Below, one piece after another: positions 51,677 through 60,269 of a stretch of 64,000 nucleotides of DNA. Position 1 is the stretch's first letter, and every line of letters begins with the position of its first letter. Location: the NCBI RefSeq assembly GCF_014873755.1, contig NZ_JADBEG010000001.1:1738501-1802500 (forward strand). The letters are read 5' to 3'. The notes under the pieces were generated by a model. That model had not been told where the DNA came from and made no database searches. It saw only the letters and a list, made by a program, of their open reading frames with translations. The stretch comes from Amycolatopsis lexingtonensis (GTDB lineage: Bacteria > Actinomycetota > Actinomycetes > Mycobacteriales > Pseudonocardiaceae). A program made the position numbers and the translations under genes.

Positions 51677-53385
51677 AGCAGCTCCGTTTCACCCATGTAG
51701 GCCTTCAGGACGGCGGGATCGGCGAGCACGTCCGCCTGCGGCCCGCTCGCCAGGACCTGGCCGAAGTCGAGGACGGTGAGCGTGTCGCAGACCGACCGCA
51801 CCAGGTCCAGGTCGTGCTCGATGAGCAGCACCGACACCCCGAACCGGGCCGGGACCTGCCGTAGCCGCTGTCCGAAGGCGACGTGCTCCTCGTGCGGCAG
51901 GCCGGCCGCGGGCTCGTCGAGCAGCAGGACCCGGGGCCGCGCGAGGAGGTGCCCGACGACCTCGACGAGCCGCCGCGCGCCCGCGTCCACCCGGGACAGC
52001 GGCGTGCGCGGCGGCGGGCAGCCGAAGAACTCCAGCGCGTCGGCGGCTTCGCGGCCGGTGAGCCGCCGCCGGGCGACGAACCGCACGTACGCGCCGACAG
52101 TGAGGCCGGGCGGGACGCGGTCCTGCTGGAACGTCCGCCGCAGCCCGGCGCGGGCCCGGCGGGTGGACGACCCGGTGAGCGGCCGGCCGCCGAGGGTGAC
52201 GGTTCCGCTCGCCCGAGGGAGGAAGCCGCTGATCGCGTCGACCAAAGTGGACTTCCCGGCGCCGTTCGGCCCGATCACGCCGAGGATCCCGTGCTCGGGG
52301 ACGGTGATGTCCACATCGGACAGGGCGGTCACGTGTCCGAAGGAGACACTCAGTCCGTGTACCTCCAGGACAAGCTCGCCGGGCGCCAGCGGCTCGACGT
52401 CGGCGACCTCGGTGGTGAGCCCGAGGCCCGCGGTGCGCCCGCGGCGGTACCAGAGGTTCCGCACGGCCGTGCCGAGGTTGCCGCGGCCGGTGAGGGCCTG
52501 GACGCCGAGCACGCCGAACACGACGAACCCCCAGTCCTGTGGCACGCCCCAGCGTTTCAGCAGTTCGGGGACGGCGACCCAGAGCAGCGCGCCGAACACG
52601 GCCATGTCGATCAGGTGCGCGCCGGACATGATGGCGAGCACGTAGAGGGCGAGGGACTGGATGGCGGTGAAGCTCGCCGGGAAGGCGAGGCCGACCTGGC
52701 CGGTGAGCAGGCCGCCGCTGATCCCGCCGAGCGCGGCGCTGACCGCGAACGCCGTGAGCTTGGAGGCGCGCACACCCGCGCCGACGGCGGCGGTCCCGCG
52801 TTCGGAGAAGGCGACCAGGTGCCAGCTGCTGCCCCAGCGGCCGCGGCGGAGGAAGTGCACGAGCAGCCCGCAGGCGACGAGCACCAGCACGGCGAACAGG
52901 AAGTAGGACCGGTCGTCGGAGAACGCCTCGGGCCGCTCGACGGACAGGCCTTCGGTGGCGCCGGGGAACTGGATCTGCACGAGTGTGAGGTCGGCGGCCG
53001 CGGCCAGCCCGAGCGTGACGACGGCGAGGGTGATGCCCCGCAGCCGTAGTGCGGGCAGCCCGACGAGCACCCCGGCCAGCGCTGCGGCCAGGCCGCCGAG
53101 GAGCAGCCAGGTGACGAACCCGCCGGGCACGCCCGCGACGTTGCACGCCGAGACGACGAACGCCCCGACGGCGGCGAAGGTCAGCTGGCAGAGGGAGATC
53201 ATGCCGGCGGTACCGGTGACTACGCCGAGCCCGAGGAGGGCGATGGCGGCGACGACGGCACTGACCCCGAGGTAAACGAAGTACCCGGCGAGCCCGACGG
53301 TGAGCGCGTAGCCGACACCGATCGCCGCGGCGGCGACCAGGAAGGGGAGCCCCGCGCGAGCGACGGGGTGTTCAGCGAGCCGCAT
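51673..53385 (-). CDS. LivM-LivG fusion: ABC permease joined to ATPase
   Basis: A 570-residue fusion. Residues 1-310 are a LivM-type permease with many hydrophobic helices (GMISLCQLTFAAVGAF; SALGG-type loop AAGVRASKLTAFAVSAALGG). After a linker around residue 320-340, residues 345-570 form a LivG-type ATPase with Walker A GPNGAGKST and Walker B LLLDEPAAGLPHEE. The ABC signature is weak (LSRVDAGARRL instead of LSxGxxR), which deserves note. ATG 53385 lies inside the LivH gene end (14-base overlap). Confidence 0.88.
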   Translation of the reverse strand: MRLAEHPVARAGLPFLVAAAAIGVGYALTVGLAGYFVYLGVSAVVAAIALLGLGVVTGTAGMISLCQLTFAAVGAFVVSACNVAGVPGGFVTWLLLGGLAAALAGVLVGLPALRLRGITLAVVTLGLAAAADLTLVQIQFPGATEGLSVERPEAFSDDRSYFLFAVLVLVACGLLVHFLRRGRWGSSWHLVAFSERGTAAVGAGVRASKLTAFAVSAALGGISGGLLTGQVGLAFPASFTAIQSLALYVLAIMSGAHLIDMAVFGALLWVAVPELLKRWGVPQDWGFVVFGVLGVQALTGRGNLGTAVRNLWYRRGRTAGLGLTTEVADVEPLAPGELVLEVHGLSVSFGHVTALSDVDITVPEHGILGVIGPNGAGKSTLVDAISGFLPRASGTVTLGGRPLTGSSTRRARAGLRRTFQQDRVPPGLTVGAYVRFVARRRLTGREAADALEFFGCPPPRTPLSRVDAGARRLVEVVGHLLARPRVLLLDEPAAGLPHEEHVAFGQRLRQVPARFGVSVLLIEHDLDLVRSVCDTLTVLDFGQVLASGPQADVLADPAVLKAYMGETELL

Positions 53386-54232
53386 CCCACACCTCCTTCC
53401 GCTGCGTCCACAGCAGCAGCGCCACGATGACCAGGAACGGCAGGAAGTACCGCAGCACCGACAACCTGTCCGCCTGCGCGACCGCCCCCTGCGCCATCCC
53501 CAGAACCAACCCGCCCGCCACGGCCAGGTCCAGCCGGCGGAAGCCGCCGAGCAACGCCGCCGCCGCGGCCGGGACCACCAGCATCGCCAGTGACGTCGGG
53601 TCGTTCGACTGCGACGGTGCCACGATCGACACCGCCAGCGTCGCGATCACCCCCGTCGCCGTCCACACCCCGACCGACAGCGGACGGGCCGGGATGCCCA
53701 GCAGCTCCGCCGTCGTCGGGCGCTCCGACAGCGCCCGCAGCCGGACGCCCAGCGACGTCCGGGCCAGCACCGCGCGACAGCCCAGGGCGACCAGCACCGC
53801 CAACGCGACCGTCACCACCGTGACCTGGCTGACCACCACGCCACCCACGGTGAACGCCGGCCCGGCCAGCAGCGGGTGGAACGGCTGTGGCTTGTTGCCG
53901 AACAGGATGAACGCCAGCGAGATCAGCAGCAGGAGCACCGCGACCGTCACCGCCGAGCGCGTTCCGGTGTCGGCCTCGGCCAGCCACGTGGACACGATCC
54001 AGCCGAGCAGCGCGCTCAGCGCGCCGCCGAGCAGGATGCCCGCGAGCGTCGCCAGCCACTCCGGGAACCCGAGGTGGACGGCGAGGAAGACGGCGACGTA
54101 GCAGCCGAACATCCCGGTCGCGGACTGGGCGAAGTTGACCACCCGCACCAGCCGCGACATCAGGGTCAGGCAGACCGCGAGCACCGCGTAGAGGCCGCCG
54201 GCGGCGAGACCGGCCAATGCGCCCTGCAGCAT
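53372..54232 (-). CDS. Branched-chain amino acid-type ABC transporter permease (LivH-like)
   Basis: A 286-residue permease with about eight hydrophobic helices. The start GALAGLAAGGLYAVLAVCL and VRVVNFAQSATGMFG match LivH. The cytoplasmic loop reads SLGVRLRALSERPTTAELLG. It overlaps the LivM-LivG gene by 14 bases and is 10 bases after the binding protein gene, in one operon. Confidence 0.92.
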   Translation of the reverse strand: MLQGALAGLAAGGLYAVLAVCLTLMSRLVRVVNFAQSATGMFGCYVAVFLAVHLGFPEWLATLAGILLGGALSALLGWIVSTWLAEADTGTRSAVTVAVLLLLISLAFILFGNKPQPFHPLLAGPAFTVGGVVVSQVTVVTVALAVLVALGCRAVLARTSLGVRLRALSERPTTAELLGIPARPLSVGVWTATGVIATLAVSIVAPSQSNDPTSLAMLVVPAAAAALLGGFRRLDLAVAGGLVLGMAQGAVAQADRLSVLRYFLPFLVIVALLLWTQRKEVWDAAR

Positions 54233-54242
54233 GGACGTCCTC

Positions 54243-55415
54243 CTACGGCCGGGGGATCCGGAGCCAGTCCCGCGCCGACAGCTCCCACTTGTTCGTGCCG
54301 CTGGCCAGCTTGATCGGCCAGCCCGCGGTGTTGTCGTGGTGCGCCTGCGCGGACCCGAACACGTACGGCGTGCCGACCATCGGGTCGCTGATCGGCTTCA
54401 TCTCGCGCAGCGCCTTCGTCACCGTCTCGCGCGTGATGTCGCCCTTCATCCCGCGCAGGACGGCCAGGAAGTACTTGGCCGCCAGGTAGCCGCCCTGGCT
54501 GAACGACGTCAGCGGGATCTTGTTCTTCGTCATCAGGGCCCGCCACTCCTGGTTCGCCGGCGCGGCGGCGTCGGTGAACGGGTAGAACTCGGCCGGTACG
54601 TACACCCCGGCGCCCGCGTTGGAGATCGCTTTCGCGTAGTTCTCGCTGTAGACACTGGTCAGCAGCAGCCACGTGACGTCGGTCCAGCCCTGCGCCTGCG
54701 CCGCCTTGAGCTGCCCGATCGAGTCCGGCTCCACCGGGTTGACCGTGATCGCCTTGCAGCCCGCCGCGCGCGCCTTGACGATGTAGGGCGTGTAGTCCGA
54801 CCCTCCATAAGGGACAGTCGAGTCGACGTACTTCAGCTTCTTGCCGGTGATCTTCGTCCACTCGCCGATCGCCGCCTGGTACGCCGGGAGCGTGTTGCCC
54901 GCGATCTCCAGCAGCGCGCAGACGTCGTCCAGCTTCAGCACTTCCGAGCCGTAGAGCAGGGTCAGCGTCATGTCGTGGAAGGGCCCGACGTTGACCGGCG
55001 CGATGTTGGGGCTGGAGAAGCACGCCGGGTCGACGCCGATGCCCGGCATCGACAGGATCTTCTGCTGCTCGTAGTACTTCTCGTTGATCTCGCACTCGAT
55101 CAGGCTCGACGACCCGACCAGCGCGACGGCCGAGTCGCCGCCGACCACCTCGCGGGCGGCGGCCGCGGCGGCGGCCGGGTCGCCCTTGTCGTCGATCGCC
55201 TTGTACTCGATCTGCCTGCCGTTGACGCCGCCGGCGGCGTTGGCCGCGTCGAACACGGCCTTGGCCGCCTGCGAGGACTCCGGGAACGTGGCCGCGCCGC
55301 TGAGCGCGTTCACCGAGCCGACGACGATCGGGCCGCTCGACCCGGCGTCGGAGCCGGCGCAACCCGCGGCGGCCAGGAGCACCGTCGCCACGAGGACGGG
55401 AAGGACTTTTCTCAT
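54243..55415 (-). CDS. ABC transporter substrate-binding lipoprotein (LivJ-type)
   Basis: A 390-residue type I periplasmic-binding-fold lipoprotein. The lipobox is LLAAAGC with Cys19 as the anchor. Features typical of branched-chain amino acid/amide-binding proteins are VGSVNALSGAA at the start of the mature protein and the DD in EYKAIDDKGDP. ATG 55415 has GGGAG five bases upstream and overlaps the stop of the SnoaL-like gene as ATGA. It supplies specificity for the adjacent Liv-type importer. Ligand unknown, perhaps an aromatic amine or its acid. Confidence 0.92.
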   Translation of the reverse strand: MRKVLPVLVATVLLAAAGCAGSDAGSSGPIVVGSVNALSGAATFPESSQAAKAVFDAANAAGGVNGRQIEYKAIDDKGDPAAAAAAAREVVGGDSAVALVGSSSLIECEINEKYYEQQKILSMPGIGVDPACFSSPNIAPVNVGPFHDMTLTLLYGSEVLKLDDVCALLEIAGNTLPAYQAAIGEWTKITGKKLKYVDSTVPYGGSDYTPYIVKARAAGCKAITVNPVEPDSIGQLKAAQAQGWTDVTWLLLTSVYSENYAKAISNAGAGVYVPAEFYPFTDAAAPANQEWRALMTKNKIPLTSFSQGGYLAAKYFLAVLRGMKGDITRETVTKALREMKPISDPMVGTPYVFGSAQAHHDNTAGWPIKLASGTNKWELSARDWLRIPRP

Positions 55416-55807
55416 TGCTGCTCCCGGGTTGCGGCCACGACGGGCGCGGAGTCGACGATCTGCTCGAAGGAGACGACCTCGCCGCCGTCGAAGCGCCACA
55501 GGTGCGCGACGCGGGCGGTGAAGGACCGGCCGGTCCGCCGGTGTGTGCCGGTGTAGGTGCCGACGCCGATCACCGTGTCCCCGGCGTCCAGCAGGTCGCC
55601 GAGGGTGAAGCGGTAGTCGTCCCAGTCCCGGCCGATCGCCGCGAAGACCTGCTCGGCGACCTCGTCCGGGCCGGTGTACGTTCCGGCGTAAGGGAAACCG
55701 GCGGCTTCGGTCCACGTCGTCTTCGCCCCGAGCGGGGCGAGCATGCCGGGCAGGTCGCCCCGGTCGCTGGCGGCGTAGTGCGCGCGGATGACGTCCACAT
55801 TGGACAC
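55412..55807 (-). CDS. SnoaL/NTF2-like small protein
   Basis: A 131-residue cone-shaped NTF2-like fold protein: VDVIRAHYAASDRGDLPGML near the start, then WDDYRFTLGDLLDAGDTVIG and RSFTARVAHLWRFDGGEVV. Such proteins act as isomerases, cyclases or ligand carriers. GTG 55807 follows AAGGAG by six bases. It lies between MoaF 2 and the substrate-binding protein gene (ATGA overlap), so it is part of the amine operon, but its role there is unknown. Confidence 0.85.
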   Translation of the reverse strand: MSNVDVIRAHYAASDRGDLPGMLAPLGAKTTWTEAAGFPYAGTYTGPDEVAEQVFAAIGRDWDDYRFTLGDLLDAGDTVIGVGTYTGTHRRTGRSFTARVAHLWRFDGGEVVSFEQIVDSAPVVAATREQQ

Positions 55808-55818
55808 GTGCGGCTCCT

Positions 55819-56580
55819 TCAGACGGGCTGGGCGTCGGGGTAGCTGACCGAGCCGAGCGGGTAGACGTGCCCGCCGGCGCGAGAGTGCTCGGAGCGGCCG
55901 TCGCCGGTCAGCCCGAGGAACACGCCGGTGGTGCGCAGCGCGTAGCCGAGGTCGTGCAGCCACACGCTGGCCACGGCGATCCGGAACTCGCGGAAGCAGA
56001 ACAGGTACAGCCCGTCGGCGAACTTCCACACCGTCGACAGGTCCATGTCGCCGTGCCCGCGCTGGACGCCCTCCAGGCACTGCCAGGCGTAGCGCTCCGA
56101 CGAGACGTAGACGTGCTCGTAGAGGTGCTCGGGGCTGTAGCGGTAGAGGTTCCGCTTGCCGATCAGGTCCCGCGACGGGCCCGGTACGTCGCCGGAGGGC
56201 GGGCCGCCGTCGGTGATGCCGCTGCGGAACCGCTGCGACACCCGGGGAACGACGTCCTCGGCGCCGATCACCGAGCGGACGGCGAGCGCGCGGTGCGACG
56301 TCGTGGAGTACACGACGGTCAGCGCTTCGCCCTCGACGCTGGTGAGCGGCAGGTTCACGAAGAAGACGTCGTCGCGCACGGCGACGGCGTCGTACGGGTC
56401 CTCGACGCCGTTGCACACGACGTGTTCGGCGTCGGTGAAGCTCAGCGAGAGGACTTCGCCGTCGTCGAGGGTGATCGTGACGGCCCGGCCGGTGAGGTCG
56501 GCGTCCGGCAGGCGGTAGGTGGCGATCCCGGCGGCGAACTCGTCGTAGGTGCGCCAGCCGTCGGTGGGGGCTTCGGGCAT
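55819..56580 (-). CDS. MoaF family protein 2
   Basis: A 253-residue MoaF-family protein, paralogue of 46706-47482. The shared core reads YSPEHLYEHVYVSSERYAWQ, followed by CLEGVQRG, LFCFREFRIAVASV and GVFLGLTGDG. The N-terminal half has a beta-rich part (AVTITLDDGEVLSLSF) as in family members with two similar domains. ATG 56580. It is the first gene of the minus-strand importer operon. The AraC regulator gene, on the same strand, ends 57 bases upstream. Function unknown, linked to amine metabolism by family name and context. Confidence 0.85.
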   Translation of the reverse strand: MPEAPTDGWRTYDEFAAGIATYRLPDADLTGRAVTITLDDGEVLSLSFTDAEHVVCNGVEDPYDAVAVRDDVFFVNLPLTSVEGEALTVVYSTTSHRALAVRSVIGAEDVVPRVSQRFRSGITDGGPPSGDVPGPSRDLIGKRNLYRYSPEHLYEHVYVSSERYAWQCLEGVQRGHGDMDLSTVWKFADGLYLFCFREFRIAVASVWLHDLGYALRTTGVFLGLTGDGRSEHSRAGGHVYPLGSVSYPDAQPV

Positions 56581-56637
56581 GGCCTCATCGTCGGGCGGGC
56601 AGGGAGCCCGGGCGAGCGGTCACGCGCTGCGGGGCAA

Positions 56638-57582
56638 CTACCGGACGCTGACGGTCAACTCCCGGCGCAGCTCGCTCGGCGCCCGGCCGAACGCGGTCTT
56701 GAAGACGCGGCTGAAGTGGGCGGCGTCGACGAACCCCCAGCGGGCGGCGATCGCCGCGACCGGGCGGCCGGCGTGCACCGGGTCGAGCAGGTCGCGGCGG
56801 CAGTGCTCGAGCCGCCGCGCGCGGATCCAGCCGGACACCGTGGTGCCCTGCTCCTGGAACAGCCCGTGCAGGTGCCGCGTCGAGATGAAGTGCTCGGCGG
56901 CGATCCGCGCCGGCGTCAGGTCCGAGGCGTGCAGGTTCGCGTCGATGTGCGCGCGGATCCGGCGCATCAGCTCGTGGTGCGGGTCGGCGTTGGCGTGCGC
57001 GAGGTCGAGCTCCGTGGCGACGAGCGTCGAGAGCAGGTCCACGGCGCTGTGCGCGAGCCGCGCGCCCGCCGGGCCCGCGAGCTGCTCGAGGTTGCCGCCG
57101 AGCTGGGCGAGGAAGGGCACGACGACGTTGCCGACGCCCTCCTTGCCCGACATCCGCACCGCGGTCAGCCGCCCGACGAGCTCGGCGGGCAGGTCGATCA
57201 GCCGCTGCGGGAACATCACGACCAGCGTCCGGAAATCCTCTTCGAACACCAGCGAGTAGGGCCGGTGCGTGTCGTAGAGGGCGACGTCGCCGGGGTGCAG
57301 CACGGCCTGGCGGTCGTCCTGCACGAGCAGCCCGGTGCCGGCCAGGATCAGGCTCAGCTTGTAGTAGCGCCGCTCGCCGCGGGCGATCAGCTCGGGCGTG
57401 CGCTCCACGACGTGGGGCGACGCGGTGACCTCGGAGACCTGCACCTCGTCGGCAGCCGACGAGCGGATCCGGCCGCGGAAGCCGTCACCGCCCGCCGTGA
57501 CGTGCAGCGGGACGAACGACTGCGAGACGGCGGTGCGGAACTCGGTGAAGTCGCGGGCGATGAGGGTCGTGGGGGCGGGCAC
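56638..57582 (-). CDS. AraC family regulator with AraC-binding-like domain (FeaR-type)
   Basis: A 314-residue activator. The N-terminal AraC-binding-like domain (FTEFRTAVSQSFVPLHV; LILAGTGLLVQDDRQAVLHP, then GDVALYDTHRPYSLVF) is the sort found in FeaR, which controls phenylethylamine/tyramine oxidation in E. coli. The C-terminal AraC helix-turn-helix pair is ARIAAEHFISTRHLHGLFQE and AAIAARWGFVDAAHFSRVFK. GTG 57582 follows GAGGTGA. It is adjacent to the amine importer operon, so it is the likely activator of the amine locus. The GTAT-N10-ATACGATC element is 37 bases upstream. Confidence 0.9.
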   Translation of the reverse strand: MPAPTTLIARDFTEFRTAVSQSFVPLHVTAGGDGFRGRIRSSAADEVQVSEVTASPHVVERTPELIARGERRYYKLSLILAGTGLLVQDDRQAVLHPGDVALYDTHRPYSLVFEEDFRTLVVMFPQRLIDLPAELVGRLTAVRMSGKEGVGNVVVPFLAQLGGNLEQLAGPAGARLAHSAVDLLSTLVATELDLAHANADPHHELMRRIRAHIDANLHASDLTPARIAAEHFISTRHLHGLFQEQGTTVSGWIRARRLEHCRRDLLDPVHAGRPVAAIAARWGFVDAAHFSRVFKTAFGRAPSELRRELTVSVR

Positions 57583-57618
57583 GGGGTCACCTCGCAGCGT
57601 CGGGAGGAGGACAGCGTC

Positions 57619-57640
57619 GTATACGATAAGCGATACGATC
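57619..57640 (-). promoter_or_regulatory. GTAT-N10-ATACGATC element upstream of the AraC gene
   Basis: Same flanks and spacing as the element upstream of the hpa operon (27216-27237): GTAT, ten bases (ACGATAAGCG), ATACGATC. The orientation relative to the downstream minus-strand gene and the distance to its start (37 versus 30 bases) are also alike. Suggests a common regulator, perhaps the GntR at 25115-25768. Confidence 0.55.
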
Positions 57641-57709
57641 TTCCGCGACAATGCTCCGGTTCCTTCCGCCGTAAGATCTCGCCTCGGGTGAGCCCGTGCT
57701 CGGTGTCTT

Positions 57710-57754
57710 GAATGACTCATTCAGGTCTTCCGAAGACCTGAATGAGTCATTCAG
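57710..57754. repeat. Hairpin repeat of the TGAATGACTCATTCA family, copy 3
   Basis: Perfect 22-base arms (57710-57731 and 57733-57754) around one base. Unlike the other copies it is in a divergent gap, between the AraC and NB-ARC genes, so it cannot be only a terminator. Confidence 0.8.
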
Positions 57755-57784
57755 GACGTTCGGGGGCGGCGGGGAGGGGCGCGG

Positions 57785-59998
57785 ATGGAGTCGTTCGGAG
57801 TGCGGCTGCGCCGGCTGCGGCGCGCGGCCGGGCTGACCCAGGAGGCGCTGGCCGAGGCGTCCGGGCTCAGCGCGCAGGCCGTCGGCGCGCTCGAGCGCGG
57901 GGAACGCCGGTTCCCGCACCGCGAAACCCTCGACCTGCTCGCCGACGCCCTCGACCTGGCCGGGGACGCCCGGACGGAGTTCGCCGCCGCGGCCGCGCGG
58001 CCGAAGACCCCGGCGGGAACCGCCGCCGTGCCGCGGGAGCTGCCGGGCGGGATCGCCGCGTTCACCGGACGCGAAGCCGAGCTCGACCGGGTGCTGGGCC
58101 TGTTCGCCGAAGCCCGGCACGGCGTCGTGGTCGCCATCGCCGGGATGGCCGGGGTCGGCAAGACCGCGCTCGCGCTGCAGGCCGGGCACCGCCTCGCGCG
58201 GCGGTTCCCGGACGGCTCGCTGCACCTGGACCTGCGGGGTCACGCCGCCGACCCGCCGGATCCCCTGGACCTGCTCGACCGGCTGATCCGCGAGCTGGGC
58301 GGCGAGCTGCCGACGCCGTTGACGCTGGACTCCGCCTCGGCCCGCTTCCGGTCCGTGCTCGCCGGGAAGCGCGTCCTTCTCTTGCTGGACAACGCGCGCG
58401 ATGCCGCGCACGTCGCTCCACTGCTGCCGGGCGCGGGCGGCTCGGCGGCCATCGTGACGAGCCGGGTCGCGCTGCCGGACCTGCCGCAGGCGCACCAGGT
58501 GCTGCTGGACGTGCTGCCCGAGCCGGACGCGCTGCGCCTGCTGGCAGCGGAGATCGGCGCGGAGCGGGTGGCCGCCGAGCCCGCCGCGGCCCGGGCCGTC
58601 GTCCGGCTGTGCGGGTACCTGCCGCTGGCGCTGCACCTGGCCGGCGCGCGGCTGGCGACGCGCCCGTCATGGCCGGTTGCCCACCTCGCGCACCGGCTCG
58701 CGGACGAGAGCCGCCGCCTCGACGAAACCGGCGTCCGCACCAGTTTCGCGCTCGCCTTCGGGGCGCTGGACGACGCGGCGGCCCGCGCGTACCCGCTGCT
58801 GTCCCTGCTCGACGTGCCGGAGCTGTCGGTGCCGGTCGCGGGACGGCTGCTCGACGTCCCGGACCGCGAGGCCGAAGGCCTGCTGGAACGGCTGACCGAC
58901 GAGCACCTGCTGACCACGCCCGCGCCGGGCTGGTACCGGCTGCACGACCTGCTCCGGCTCTACGCCCGCGAGCACGCCGCGCGGCTCACCGAAGGCGAGC
59001 GGGCCGCCGCGATCACCCGCGTCGTCGAACTCTGCGCGGCCGTGGCGTGGCAGAGCATGGCGCTGGTTTCGGCGGCTTCGCACCGCCACGACTGGGCGGC
59101 CGGGCGCTGGAAGGCGGGTGCGCTGGCGACGACGGAGGAGGTGTTCGGCTGGCTCGACCGGCACCAGGAACACCTCGTCACGGTGGTGCGGCAGGCGGCG
59201 GCGACCCCCGGGGTGCCCGCCGAGGCGATCGCCGCCGTCGGGCTCGGCCTGTTCGAGTACCACCGGGCGCGAGCGCGCTGGCGCGACGCCATCCAGGTCG
59301 ACGAGGTGGCGCTCGAGCTGGTCGACGGCGTCGACCCGGTGGCGGCGGCGACGCTGCGCAACGACCTCGGCGTCGCCGAAGCCGAACTGGCCCACGGCGG
59401 CGACGCGGCCGACTACCGGCGGTCCCACGCCCACCTGCGCCGGAGCCTCGCGGACTGGGAGAAGATCGGCGACCCCCGCCAGCTCGCCGGCATCCTCAAC
59501 AACCTCTGCTTCGTGTTCGGCCTCGGCGACGACGTCGACGCGGCCATCGAATTCGGCGAGCGCGGCCTGGCGCTCAACCGGTCGCTCGGGTTGCGCCACG
59601 TCGAGACGCTGAACCTGGTGAACCTCGGCGTGCTCTACGGCCGCCAAGGCGACCGTTCGCGCGAGCTGGCGTACGCGACCGAAGCGGTCACGGTCGGCGA
59701 GCGCACCGACGACCTGCGCGGGACGGCGTACGGGTGGATGCGGATCGGCATGGTCCACCGCGACGAGGGCCGGCACGCGGACGCCGTCGAAGCGCTGTGC
59801 CGGAGTGTGGATCTGTGGCGCGAGGCCGGCGTCCGGTCGTACGAAGCCCTGACGCTGGCCGAGCTGGGGCGGGCGCACGCCGGGCTGGGTGAGACGGTCC
59901 GCGCGCGCGAGGTGCTCACGGAAGCGGTCGCGATGCTGCGGGAGTACGGGGGAGCGGAGCAGGTGGCGGCGGTCCGGGCGGAGCTGGAAGCGCTGTGA
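57785..59998 (+). CDS. XRE-type regulator with NB-ARC ATPase and TPR repeats
   Basis: A 737-residue signal-transducing regulator. The N-terminal helix-turn-helix (residues 7-60, LRRAAGLTQEALAEASGLSA) is followed by a STAND/NB-ARC ATPase with Walker A GMAGVGKT at 120-127, a Walker B-like RVLLLLDNARD and GYLPLALHLAG. A TPR array fills the C-terminal third (LGVAEAELAHGG; LAGILNNLCFVFGLGDDV; TLNLVNLGVLYGRQGD). ATG 57785 sits after GGGGAGGGG. Such proteins often control secondary metabolism or morphology in actinomycetes. The target is unknown; the gene stands alone beside the amine locus. Confidence 0.9.
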   Translation: MESFGVRLRRLRRAAGLTQEALAEASGLSAQAVGALERGERRFPHRETLDLLADALDLAGDARTEFAAAAARPKTPAGTAAVPRELPGGIAAFTGREAELDRVLGLFAEARHGVVVAIAGMAGVGKTALALQAGHRLARRFPDGSLHLDLRGHAADPPDPLDLLDRLIRELGGELPTPLTLDSASARFRSVLAGKRVLLLLDNARDAAHVAPLLPGAGGSAAIVTSRVALPDLPQAHQVLLDVLPEPDALRLLAAEIGAERVAAEPAAARAVVRLCGYLPLALHLAGARLATRPSWPVAHLAHRLADESRRLDETGVRTSFALAFGALDDAAARAYPLLSLLDVPELSVPVAGRLLDVPDREAEGLLERLTDEHLLTTPAPGWYRLHDLLRLYAREHAARLTEGERAAAITRVVELCAAVAWQSMALVSAASHRHDWAAGRWKAGALATTEEVFGWLDRHQEHLVTVVRQAAATPGVPAEAIAAVGLGLFEYHRARARWRDAIQVDEVALELVDGVDPVAAATLRNDLGVAEAELAHGGDAADYRRSHAHLRRSLADWEKIGDPRQLAGILNNLCFVFGLGDDVDAAIEFGERGLALNRSLGLRHVETLNLVNLGVLYGRQGDRSRELAYATEAVTVGERTDDLRGTAYGWMRIGMVHRDEGRHADAVEALCRSVDLWREAGVRSYEALTLAELGRAHAGLGETVRAREVLTEAVAMLREYGGAEQVAAVRAELEAL

Positions 59999-60200
59999 CG
60001 ACGGCGGCGAGGTAGGTGCGGGGCCGGTGGAGGGCGTGGCAGACGACTCGGTCCGCCTTCTTCGCGCAGGTGATTTCGATGGTGTCGCGGGCGAGGGCGA
60101 CGAGCTGGATCCGGGATTCCGCGGCCTCGGCGGGTACCCCGGTGAGCGCGGCCGCGGCGAGCAGTGCGGCGGCCGACAGCGTCCTCCAAGCGGTCGTCAC
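59916..60200 (-). CDS. Small possible secreted protein of unknown function
   Basis: An open frame of 94 residues from GTG 60200. It has a plausible signal peptide (TTAWRTLSAAALLAAAALTG, then VPAEAA) and a mature part with two cysteines (IEITCAKKADRVVCHALH). A proline-rich tail overlaps the 3' end of the NB-ARC gene by 83 bases. The tail could be a shadow of that gene's coding sequence, while the signal and Cys-containing part lie in the intergenic region and look genuine. An ATG at 60221 is an alternative start. No family recognised. Confidence 0.4.
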   Translation of the reverse strand: MTTAWRTLSAAALLAAAALTGVPAEAAESRIQLVALARDTIEITCAKKADRVVCHALHRPRTYLAAVVTALPAPPGPPPPAPLPRTPAASRPLP

Positions 60201-60269
60201 CGGCCGATCTTCGCGGGGCATCGCGTGGCGCGACAGCGACAACCGCTACGAACGACCTCCACAAACGCT

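Noticed and set aside
57710..57754. Terminator for the AraC or NB-ARC gene
   Set aside because: Both genes are transcribed away from this site, so it cannot end either transcript.
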